Origin: Acidobacteriota bacterium
GTDB lineage: Bacteria; Acidobacteriota; Terriglobia; Acidiferrales; UBA7541
Length of the DNA: 9,218 nt
Direction of reading: 5' to 3'
Assembly: GCA_003161195.1 (NCBI GenBank)
Contig: PMOV01000353.1
Coordinates: 1-9,218 of the forward strand
The notes beneath the pieces are model-generated. The model worked only from the letters and a program-made list of their open reading frames with translations. It was not told the DNA's origin and did no database searches. Positions 1-5,464 of this stretch are shown one piece after another; positions within the stretch are counted from its first letter, which is position 1; each line of letters opens with the position of its first letter. The position numbers were made by a program, and so were the translations under genes.

Positions 1-243
1 ATCGGAAATGAATACCGCCTGAGGAATATCGGCAAATATCAGTGGCAAAAACTCGCCCAGGGTGTCGGCGTCGATCCCGACGCGGTGACAGCTCGCATCG
101 TCGAAATCGCGGACGCCGTCCTCGAAAATATTCCAGAAGTGACGAAGCGCACGACAAAAGAAGGGCTCGACCATCCGCTTATCGACCGTCTGGCCAAGAA
201 ACTGACGGACCGCATAGCCGCCTGCCGCAAGCTGATCCGCTAA
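1..243 (+). CDS. HipA-family toxin kinase, C-terminal fragment (cut by window edge)
   Basis: Frame 1 is open from the first base to TAA at 241-243, giving 80 residues with no start in view. The protein reads IGNEYRLRNIGKYQW near its beginning, then a helical stretch, and ends HPLIDRLAKKLTDRIAACRK. This matches the C-terminal helical end of HipA-like Ser/Thr kinases, in which an HP(L/I)-rich final helix follows a variable linker. Family members are usually 400-440 residues, so about four fifths of the gene, including the ATP-binding and catalytic residues, lies left of the window. HipA proteins phosphorylate glutamyl-tRNA synthetase or other targets and are held in check by a HipB helix-turn-helix antitoxin normally encoded just upstream, here also outside the window. 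Function is inferred from the C-terminus alone; whether the rest is intact is unknown. Confidence 0.72.
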   Translation: MGNEYRLRNIGKYQWQKLAQGVGVDPDAVTARIVEIADAVLENIPEVTKRTTKEGLDHPLIDRLAKKLTDRIAACRKLIR

Positions 244-570
244 ATAGGCCGAACTGATCGTTGTCCCCCTTTCATTGAATATAAGGCAACACCGCAACCA
301 GTGATCGGATTGTTGACGAAAGATCGCGATGACATTGATAACCACAGAATCGGCCGGTCAGTTGGCGAGCCGTCGGCCACTCGGAGGTTTGCCAGAAACG
401 CGGTCCTAGGAGGTGGGCGAGCCCTCTCCGAAATAAACGAACTCCTAATCACCGCTACGTCGGGCATGTTCGGCAACCATCTTTTGATACGCTCTTTCAG
501 CTGACCATTGAAATCAACGATTACCGCAATGTCTCGTCTGCCGGTATGGTGATCGCAGGATTCGCGCTAC
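244..570. other. gene-free stretch between the hipA-like end and the sagB-like gene
   Basis: No recognisable gene. Short open frames exist on both strands (a GTG-started 67-codon frame at 301-504 and a minus frame at 240-476), but neither resembles a family I know, and they overlap each other antisense, so I do not call them. A GC-rich imperfect hairpin, GGAG..GGGC-GA-GCCC..CTCC, lies at 409-429 without a following T-run. The promoter of the sagB-like gene should lie in the last 100 bases. TTGAAA at 508-513 is a possible -35, but nothing convincing stands 17 bases after it. Confidence 0.4.
557..560 (+). promoter_or_regulatory. weak ribosome binding site of the sagB-like gene
   Basis: AGGA stands 10 bases before the ATG at 571. 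An in-frame TGA at 550-552 closes the frame just upstream, so 571 is the first usable start and this site supports it. Confidence 0.45.
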
Positions 571-2049
571 ATGACTTGGCTCGAATATCATGAATTGACG
601 AAGCATAGTGCAGAGTCGCTGCGACGAACTCAGCACTATCTCGATTGGGCCAATATGCCCAATCCGTTTCGGCATTATGAAGGCGTTCGGGTCGTGGATT
701 TGCCGGCCGACCCGCCGGCTCCACAGATTTCGGCCCTCGAAGTACTCGAGGGCAAAACAGGAAATACTCTGGCGAGGGACGGTGCGGAATTCCTTTCGCA
801 GTTGATGTTCTATTCGGCCTCGATTAGCGCGTCCAAACGAGTCCCGTCCACCGGGGCTATCTACTCCCTGCGCGTCAATCCTTCTTCCGGTAATCTCCAT
901 CCGACCGAATTTCACTTCTGCACGCGAGGTCTGGTCGATTGGTCCAATGGCCTTTATCATTACCGTCCCTCATCCCACATGGCAGAACAACGTGCCATCG
1001 GAGATTTTGCCGCGACACTCGGCAACGACTCTGCTCCGCTCATTTTCGTTCTGACCAGTATTGCTTGGCGCGAGGCCTGGAAATACGGGGATCGGGCCTA
1101 TCGCTATTGCTTACACGACATCGGACATGCCTGGCAGGCTCTCACGCTTGCGGCTCGATCTCTCGGAAGCGAGAGCTTTGCTATTGGGCATTTCGCGGAT
1201 GACAGGGTGGCGGAATCGTGCCTCCTCAGTGCGGATGAGTGGCCCATGCTAATCGTCGGGCTTCACGGCGCATCCATTCCGGTGAACAAGCTGAATGGAG
1301 GCGAGACGGTTGTGTTTGGCGGCCAGCCCAACCGACTGTCCGAGGAGCAAAAAACTTACCCTCTGATCGAAGGCATTCACACTGCCACGAAGCTCAGCAC
1401 AGAATCCGCGATCCTCTCTCTTGGCGAGCCCAAGGTATCCGGGCGCGGAGGAGTCAGACTGCCGCCCGCTTTCTCCACAAATCAGAGTTTCGGTGTCGTC
1501 GCTCGTACACGGCGTTCTGCTCTTGACTTCAAGGGTGGGCGCGGGTCGATCTCCTTGCCGCAACTTGCGACTCTCCTGTCCGGTACAAGGCAGCGTCTGT
1601 TCGCCGATTTCGCTACTGATCGTTACGTCCATCTTTATCTTTACGTCCATCGCGTCGAGGGTTTGGAGCCGGGCGTTTATCGCTTCTGGCCGGAGCATGC
1701 AGAGTTGGAAAGAATCAAAGCAGGGGACCAACGGCTGGTAGCGGCGGCTCTCAGTTTGGGACAAGACCTGGCGGGTAATGCCTGCGTCGCATTCTCCATG
1801 ATCGGCGATTTTGAAAATGCTGCCAGCAGGTACGGAGATCGAGGCTACCGATACGTGCATTTCGAGGCGGGAGCAATTGGCCAACGAATATATCTTGCTG
1901 CCGAGGCTCTTGGACTGGGAGCAACAGGCATCGGAGCATTTTTTGATGACGAAGTGAACCGATATCTGGGCCTCTCGTCTGAGCTAGGACAAGTCGTCTA
2001 CCATTTCGCAATCGGTTACCCGGTTGTTGACCCGCGGCTGGAGGCTTGA
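571..2049 (+). CDS. SagB/ThcOx-family FMN-dependent dehydrogenase, two nitroreductase-fold domains
   Basis: This 492-residue protein has two nitroreductase-like halves. Half one (about 75-235) carries NPSSGNLHPTE (103-113), a segment typical of SagB/ThcOx enzymes, and KYGDRAYRYCLHDIGHAWQ (171-189). Half two (about 300-485) begins with ARTRRSALDF (311-320) and carries RYGDRGYRYVHFEAGAIGQ (420-438), AAEALGLGATGIGAFFDD and a C-terminal AIGYP. The repeated YGDRxYRY motif shows the internal duplication. SagB-type enzymes use FMN to oxidise thiazolines and oxazolines to azoles in TOMM peptide biosynthesis, but many double-domain members occur without cyclodehydratase genes and have unknown substrates. 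No YcaO, C-protein or obvious Cys/Ser/Thr-rich precursor gene is visible here, so a TOMM role is not supported. No signal peptide is seen, so it is probably cytoplasmic. A 96-aa gene follows at 6 bp spacing. Family assignment is secure; the reaction is unknown. Confidence 0.88.
   Translation: MTWLEYHELTKHSAESLRRTQHYLDWANMPNPFRHYEGVRVVDLPADPPAPQISALEVLEGKTGNTLARDGAEFLSQLMFYSASISASKRVPSTGAIYSLRVNPSSGNLHPTEFHFCTRGLVDWSNGLYHYRPSSHMAEQRAIGDFAATLGNDSAPLIFVLTSIAWREAWKYGDRAYRYCLHDIGHAWQALTLAARSLGSESFAIGHFADDRVAESCLLSADEWPMLIVGLHGASIPVNKLNGGETVVFGGQPNRLSEEQKTYPLIEGIHTATKLSTESAILSLGEPKVSGRGGVRLPPAFSTNQSFGVVARTRRSALDFKGGRGSISLPQLATLLSGTRQRLFADFATDRYVHLYLYVHRVEGLEPGVYRFWPEHAELERIKAGDQRLVAAALSLGQDLAGNACVAFSMIGDFENAASRYGDRGYRYVHFEAGAIGQRIYLAAEALGLGATGIGAFFDDEVNRYLGLSSELGQVVYHFAIGYPVVDPRLEA
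2040..2044 (+). promoter_or_regulatory. ribosome binding site inside the end of the sagB-like gene
   Basis: GGAGG lies within the last codons of the sagB-like gene, 11 bases before the ATG at 2056. It supports translation of the small downstream gene and suggests coupling to its neighbour. Confidence 0.6.
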
Positions 2050-2055
2050 GAACGC

Positions 2056-2346
2056 ATGGTCGGTATTCTGGTACACGGGAACAACCACTTTATACTGTCC
2101 GGACCGTTACCTGACGACGCGGCCGCGCTGGCGCTGGTGCGGCACTGGTCCATCGTCCAAATTGGCGAGGCGAAATCGTTGTCTTTCGGGCAATGGCAGA
2201 TTAGGTCGAAAGAGTTTCGAGAGAACCTGGAATGGGCAGTCATTGTCCCGGGCGACCGTGAGACCTCTCTAGGAGTGGCGCAATTACTTGGAGAACTTTC
2301 AGCTCGCGGGGTAACCATCCGAAGATTGTGTCGAGGCTGCTGGTAG
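2056..2346 (+). CDS. small unknown protein in a putative operon with the sagB-like gene
   Basis: The ATG at 2056 follows the sagB-like stop by only 6 bp and has a good GGAGG site, so the two genes are very likely cotranscribed. The 96-residue product starts MVGILVHGNNHFILSG, has an alternating hydrophobic pattern suggestive of beta strands, then REFRENLEWAVIVPGD, a predicted helix (about 71-85) and the tail RRLCRGCW with two cysteines three apart (CxxC) just before the end. There is no signal peptide or membrane segment. I do not recognise a named family. It does not look like a TOMM precursor: no glycine-type leader cleavage site followed by a Cys/Ser/Thr-rich core is visible. Its position suggests a partner or accessory protein of the oxidoreductase; this is inference from context. 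The coding call is fairly sure, the function is not. Confidence 0.65.
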   Translation: MVGILVHGNNHFILSGPLPDDAAALALVRHWSIVQIGEAKSLSFGQWQIRSKEFRENLEWAVIVPGDRETSLGVAQLLGELSARGVTIRRLCRGCW

Positions 2347-2605
2347 TAAAGAGCAGCGTCCCTAAGCACGCGTAGCGTCCGTCGCGCCAGCGGCTTCGTT
2401 CAAACGGCGATCTGGGAAGCTGATCATCCACTCGACGCAACTAAGCCTGCCAAGGCTAACGGGTTGCTGTGGCCCGCCTTGCTGCCAATCGTGAAATTGA
2501 CGATCGACCATGGTGGGCATTTCGCCAAAGAATTCCTGTTTCGCGGAGATTGTCCTTCCAACGATGGTTCAAAGGGCCAAGTAAAGATGTGGGTCATTTC
2601 CCATC

Positions 2606-2734
2606 TCATTCATCGTTTTTCGGTAGGGCGTATTCAGAACATTCGATCCGACTTCGTGCGTATTCGACCTCGACGACAGTATTGGTCAGATCTCGCGCGG
2701 CGATATGTTTCAGCGCCGCAGTGAAGAGTTCTCG
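2606..2734 (-). pseudogene. orphaned C-terminal coding remnant of the PIN-like toxin gene, beyond an in-frame TAG
   Basis: Reading past the TAG at 2735-2737 in the same minus-strand frame gives 42 further sense codons before TGA at 2606-2608. The translation runs RELFTAALKHIAARDLT, then NTVVEVEYARSRIE, and ends EYALPKNDE. This is what the end of a DUF5615 protein should look like (a helix with an LT..NT.VEV strand), so the gene was once about 128 codons with a sense codon, probably CAG, at position 86. There is no frameshift; a single base change explains the break. The segment lacks its own start and ribosome binding site and is unlikely to be translated except by readthrough. Confidence 0.75.
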
Positions 2735-2992
2735 CTAACGAACGGGCGTTACGTTGGGAACAATAACGACCATACCGGCGTGCAACGGTTCTTGTCCGTG
2801 CAGAACAAGAAAATCAGAACGATTGTTGGTTACAAATGTGTAGTCCTGGGCACGGATTGTGGCCATGAGTTGCCAATCTTTCGAACTGCCCAGCCCGAGA
2901 TAATTGACGTGATCCGCCAGGTGACCTGCCGCGTGCGCTACTTCGACCAAAGATGTGTGCAGGCATTCATCGATCAAGAGCTTCACTGTCAC
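2735..2992 (-). CDS. DUF5615 PIN-like toxin, truncated by a premature stop
   Basis: This 85-residue PIN-like protein begins with the typical beta strand and acidic pair VKLLIDEC (Asp8, Glu9). Further candidate metal-binding acids are at SSKDW (Asp39) and NNRSDF (Asp60), and the chain continues HAGMVVIVPNVTPVR to the stop. Family members act as the ribonuclease-type toxin of toxin-antitoxin pairs with DUF433 antitoxins and are usually 110-130 residues. The GTG start at 2992 overlaps the antitoxin's TGA by 4 bp (GTGA), which indicates coupling; a second GTG two codons later is an alternative. The reading frame continues sensibly after the TAG, so the gene has lost its final helix and strand by a nonsense mutation. 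The acidic site is retained, so residual activity cannot be excluded, but loss of function is more likely. Confidence 0.78.
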   Translation of the reverse strand: MTVKLLIDECLHTSLVEVAHAAGHLADHVNYLGLGSSKDWQLMATIRAQDYTFVTNNRSDFLVLHGQEPLHAGMVVIVPNVTPVR

Positions 2993-3603
2993 CCAGCAAG
3001 AGCGCGGCCATGCCGGGTTGCACGAATGGGTTTACGTTTTGCCCAAGGACGGGAAGCTGGACGCCCTCGCCGCGGGAAGGCCTGGACGTAAAGTGGAGCA
3101 AGCTCCACCTTCTCTCGGTCCAGAGCGGGGTAGCCATCGAGAATCTCCTCCGGTTTCGTCCCTTGGCTCAACATATCGGCAATGAGTTCAACAGGAATGC
3201 GCGTCCCACGATACACAGGCGTACCACGCATAATCTCAGGGTCGGAAACAATCATGTCCTCTGCGCGCTCAAGTTTCCTCAGGTCCAGATCGAGTCCCAG
3301 CCGCACTGACTTCACTTGAATGACCACGGCCGAACCCTCCGTAAGAACCACAACGTCAACCTCGGGAGACAACTCAATCTTCTTGGCGATTGCACGCCGA
3401 GCGGCGAGCGGCAAGAGCCGCACGCCTTCAGCCTCTAGCCGTAGATACAGCACTTGTCCCCGACTGAGCATTCGCTGGATGGAACTGCCTGTGCGGAGCC
3501 GTCGCGGTCGAATGAGGCGCCGTTCGATAAGCTTGTGAACGGCGGGAAGCGGCAGATTCGCAACAGCCGAAGCTTGCGCCGGAGTATATTCTGTAGTGTT
3601 CAT
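2989..3603 (-). CDS. DUF433 antitoxin with N-terminal helix-turn-helix
   Basis: The protein has 204 residues. Residues about 5-55 form a MerR-like winged-helix DNA-reading region (YTPAQASAVANLPLPAVHK, then the basic RRLIRPRR and a QVLYLRL strand). A linker follows at 56-115. The DUF433 core lies at about 117-172: MIVSDPEIMRGTPVYRGTRI, PVELIADMLSQG and EEILDGYPALDREKVELAPLY. The tail is strongly basic (RRGRPASRPWAKRKPIRATR), as in many members. DUF433 proteins are the antitoxins of DUF5615 PIN-like toxins (the VapB45/VapC45-like arrangement). This one is intact, comes first in the operon and overlaps the toxin start by 4 bp. It probably binds its own promoter and the toxin; autoregulation is inferred from the DNA-binding domain. 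Start at 3603 is the only good ATG, and a -10-like box stands just before it. Confidence 0.85.
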   Translation of the reverse strand: MNTTEYTPAQASAVANLPLPAVHKLIERRLIRPRRLRTGSSIQRMLSRGQVLYLRLEAEGVRLLPLAARRAIAKKIELSPEVDVVVLTEGSAVVIQVKSVRLGLDLDLRKLERAEDMIVSDPEIMRGTPVYRGTRIPVELIADMLSQGTKPEEILDGYPALDREKVELAPLYVQAFPRRGRPASRPWAKRKPIRATRHGRALAG

Positions 3604-3609
3604 TCACTT

Positions 3610-3615
3610 ATTCTA
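3610..3615 (-). promoter_or_regulatory. possible -10 box of a leaderless antitoxin-toxin promoter
   Basis: On the minus strand TAGAAT ends 6 bases before the antitoxin ATG (3601-3603). Transcription would then start at or next to the A of the ATG, giving a leaderless mRNA. This fits the absence of a ribosome binding site in those bases. A matching -35 is not clear (TTAATT at 15 bp spacing is the nearest candidate), so this is tentative. Confidence 0.35.
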
Positions 3616-3788
3616 CCCCAAAGAGGACAGAATTAAGGGCGACGTAAATGGGCTAAGATTCGACAATTGGATTTCGACTTACCTGTCGCCTTCGCCTCTT
3701 CTTCGCTATGGTGAAAATTCAGGGGACTCCATGCATGCGGAGCCACATTTCGATACATCCTGCCACTACCAAATATTTTTCTAACTCG

Positions 3789-3805
3789 TTTGTTTTCAAA
3801 ACAAA
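3789..3805. repeat. 17-bp near-perfect palindrome
   Basis: TTTGTTTT and AAAACAAA are exact reverse complements around a single central C. The length and symmetry suit a dimeric regulator or recombination-protein site more than an RNA hairpin, and it lies about 50 bp before the tRNA fragment. No protein can be assigned. Confidence 0.45.
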
Positions 3806-3814
3806 GATTGAAAA

Positions 3815-3930
3815 GGAAGGACTTCGAAGTGATAGCCCGGCTGGCTTGGGCGCAGGAGGTCTCCGGTTCGAATCCGGACGCCCCGACCAATCGTTTCTGC
3901 GACTTACAGGCATCTCTAAAAAGTCCTTCC
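3815..3930. repeat. 10-bp inverted repeat flanking the tRNA fragment
   Basis: GGAAGGACTT at 3815-3824 and AAGTCCTTCC at 3921-3930 are perfect reverse complements that bracket the tRNA-derived segment. The left arm overlaps the palindrome ACTTCGAAGT at 3821-3830. The arrangement could be integrase arm-type sites or chance; a 10-bp match in a region of this size is only modestly unlikely. Confidence 0.4.
3840..3889 (+). pseudogene. 3' fragment of a tRNA-Pro(TGG)-like gene, probable attachment-site scar
   Basis: The 3' half of a tRNA is clear: anticodon loop CTTGGGC (3845-3851, TGG at 3847-3849), 3' anticodon strand GCAGG (3852-3856), variable loop AGGTC (3857-3861), a perfect T-arm TCCGG-TTCGAAT-CCGGA (3862-3878), 3' acceptor strand CGCCCCG (3879-3885), A73 and encoded CCA (3887-3889). 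G72 with A73 is the bacterial tRNA-Pro signature (C1-G72). The required 5' strand CGGGGCG is absent in the 80 bases upstream. The 5' anticodon strand GCTGG (3840-3844) gives two G.G mismatches against GCAGG, where a normal tRNA-Pro would have CCTGC. So the true tRNA segment probably starts in or near the anticodon loop. Such 3' tRNA duplicates are left when an integrase recombines at a tRNA gene. A decayed whole tRNA gene is the alternative. It is not a working tRNA. Confidence 0.7.
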
Positions 3931-4077
3931 CTCACCGCCTGCATGAGCATTCCGTGAATCGCGCTTTACGGCCCAGTTTCAGTTCCCGCAAATGCTTTCA
4001 AAAACCGCATTTTCTGCCTTATATTCCCAACTGTCGGCTCGCCCGGACAACCTCGCATGCCGCGCCGTGTGCCCACC

Positions 4078-5340
4078 TCAATCTCCGGACTTTTTCTCAC
4101 TTTCCGGTAACGGTGGCACGTCCAAGTGATGCGCCAGCCATGGCAGCAGGATCTCTTTGAAGATTCTCGGGTCGGGCCACACGTGCACCTGGCGCCCGAG
4201 ATGCCCTCCCGAGGGATTGATCCACGCCTCTTTGGGCACGTCTCCGGCGCTTAGCAGTTCGTAGATGTCGGAGATCGGCACCTGCGTGTCCTTAACGCCG
4301 CCAATGATCAGCATCGGCGTGGTCGGCTTCCCCAGGATGCCTTGCTTCACCAGCGACATCTTCTCGAACATCGCCGCAATCTCGTCCGTGGTGTTCACAT
4401 TGTCGAAAATCCCCATCAACGCTGGGATTTGATCGAACAAATACTCGCGGTTGCCCAGCAGCGACTCGGTCAGGAATTTCCTGGTGAAAAAAAGATCCGT
4501 TGGCGGAGACTGCACGCTCACCGCCTTTAAACGGTCGCGCTCCACCACCGCCATCTTCGTGCCCCAATACGCGCCCCAGCTTACCCCGTGAAACGCGATG
4601 CGGTTTTTATCCACTTCCGGGCGCGATTGCAGATAATCGATCACCTTCGACAGCATTCGGTCCGCCGTTGGGCTCGCCTTGATCGGGCACTGTCCCGTGC
4701 CCGGCCCATCCACCGCCAGGTATCCGATGCCGTATGGCAGAATGGCCCCAAAGCTTTCCGTCAAATCTTCCTTGCGGCTATCCAACCCATTGACCGCGAT
4801 AACCATCGGAATGGGACCGCTGGCATTCTTTGGAAAGCGCAGGTATCCAATGATTTCTTTCCCTTCGAACGGGATGTGCACCACTTCCAGCGTGGGATCG
4901 TAGAATTTCGCGTGCGCCAGAAATGCCGCGATGGCTTTGCCGTAAGCTTCCTGTTTTTTCGGAGAGGACGGAATCGGCCAGCGGCCGAACGAATAAATTT
5001 TCCAGGCCCGGATGAAATCGGCGTTGGCCTTGGCGGGATCGCTCTGCAGCAGCGATTGCCCTTCGGCCATGTACTTGTCGCCTACGCGCATAAACGCCGC
5101 CGCCCATTCATCCTTGTCGCGCGTCTGTACGTATTTGAAAGCTTCCGTGACGTCCGCCGGATCCAGTCCGATCATCGGATACATCCCGTTCTCCGCGCGC
5201 TTCACCGCTTCGACCTTGATTTCCTCGATCGTGCGCTCTTGACGCTCTTGGGCAAACGCTACTGCGGAACCGCCGAGCGATACCACGCACAGCGTCGCCG
5301 CGCACAAAATATTGCGGGTCAAAACGTGAACCTTTGACAT
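4078..5340 (-). CDS. exported alpha/beta hydrolase, FrsA/DUF1100-like
   Basis: Taken from the ATG at 5340, which has a strong GGGGAG site 7 bases upstream; a longer GTG-started form would put 14 residues before a clear signal peptide. The 420-residue product begins MSKVHVLTRN, has a hydrophobic core LCAATLCVVSLGG and a likely cleavage after AVAFA (about residue 30). An alpha-helical cap segment (about 35-145) precedes the alpha/beta-hydrolase core. The nucleophile elbow is GVSWG with Ser254, preceded by the strand GYLAVDGPGTGQ (207-217). The acid is Asp351 in GGVKDTQVP and the base His380 in SGGHLGR. Helical N-terminal cap plus VDGPGTGQ and GxSWG resemble the FrsA esterase and 2,6-dihydroxypseudooxynicotine-hydrolase group, which cleaves esters, amides or C-C bonds. 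It is probably periplasmic. It lies 124 bp downstream of the TonB-dependent receptor, on the same strand. All three catalytic residues are present; the substrate is unknown. Confidence 0.82.
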   Translation of the reverse strand: MSKVHVLTRNILCAATLCVVSLGGSAVAFAQERQERTIEEIKVEAVKRAENGMYPMIGLDPADVTEAFKYVQTRDKDEWAAAFMRVGDKYMAEGQSLLQSDPAKANADFIRAWKIYSFGRWPIPSSPKKQEAYGKAIAAFLAHAKFYDPTLEVVHIPFEGKEIIGYLRFPKNASGPIPMVIAVNGLDSRKEDLTESFGAILPYGIGYLAVDGPGTGQCPIKASPTADRMLSKVIDYLQSRPEVDKNRIAFHGVSWGAYWGTKMAVVERDRLKAVSVQSPPTDLFFTRKFLTESLLGNREYLFDQIPALMGIFDNVNTTDEIAAMFEKMSLVKQGILGKPTTPMLIIGGVKDTQVPISDIYELLSAGDVPKEAWINPSGGHLGRQVHVWPDPRIFKEILLPWLAHHLDVPPLPESEKKSGD

Positions 5341-5347
5341 TTTCCAG

Positions 5348-5353
5348 CTCCCC
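5348..5353 (-). promoter_or_regulatory. ribosome binding site that fixes the hydrolase start
   Basis: GGGGAG on the minus strand stands 7 bases before the ATG at 5340. It favours this start over the GTG 14 codons upstream, which has no comparable site. Confidence 0.65.
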
Positions 5354-5381
5354 GTGGAGGTACATGACGTTGCAAACACCA

Positions 5382-5400
5382 CGCCGGCGCAGGCCCGGCG
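5382..5400 (-). terminator. GC-rich hairpin between receptor and hydrolase genes
   Basis: CGCCGG and CCGGCG form a perfect 6-bp stem with a 7-base loop in the 124-bp gap. On the minus strand it is followed by TGGTGTTTGC rather than a T-run. It is therefore at best a weak or partial terminator that may lower hydrolase expression relative to the receptor. Confidence 0.25.
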
Positions 5401-5464
5401 CGCTTACCTGCCGTCCGGGATGCCGCGCCATGCCTGCAACTCGGCTGCCCCTGCCCGCCAAGAC

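Larger units (their letters stand above)
3604..4077. other. gene-free border region containing a tRNA fragment and clustered palindromes
   Basis: No protein gene is supported between the antitoxin start and the hydrolase stop. Open frames across it, including ones reading SGRPDSNRRPPAP and GFEPETSCAQ, are the well-known spurious antisense translations of a tRNA T-arm and anticodon region. Contents are the tRNA-Pro-like 3' fragment (3840-3889), TTTGTTTT-C-AAAACAAA (3789-3805), ACTTCGAAGT (3821-3830), a 10-bp inverted repeat flanking the fragment, and a small stem AAATGC/GCATTT (3990-3995, 4007-4012). The left portion would belong to the element side and the right portion to the host side if the fragment is an attachment site. 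Confidence 0.5.

Noticed and set aside
240..504. ORFs at 301-504 (plus) and 240-476 (minus)
   Set aside because: They are mutually antisense, short and unrecognised, with a GTG start and no ribosome binding site for the plus one; I see no ground to call either.
571..2346. A thiazole/oxazole-modified peptide (TOMM) biosynthetic cluster
   Set aside because: Only the SagB-type enzyme is present. No YcaO, cyclodehydratase partner, transporter or precursor peptide is visible in the window.
2424..2738. Overlapping short ORFs on both strands in the gap after the small SagB partner (2464-2724, 2469-2738, 2424-2609 minus)
   Set aside because: They lie mostly over the readable C-terminal remnant of the PIN-like toxin gene or antisense to each other, and none resembles a known family.
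3813..3889. A complete functional tRNA gene
   Set aside because: The bases where CGGGGCG should pair with the 3' acceptor strand are unrelated, there is no proper D-arm at the right distance, and two of five anticodon-stem pairs are G.G mismatches.
3633..3950. Minus-strand ORFs reading GASGFEPETSCAQ and SGRPDSNRRPPAPKP, and a plus-strand ORF at 3708-4160
   Set aside because: These peptides are the familiar artefact of translating the antisense of a tRNA T-arm and anticodon region. They cross the tRNA-Pro-like fragment and have no start context.
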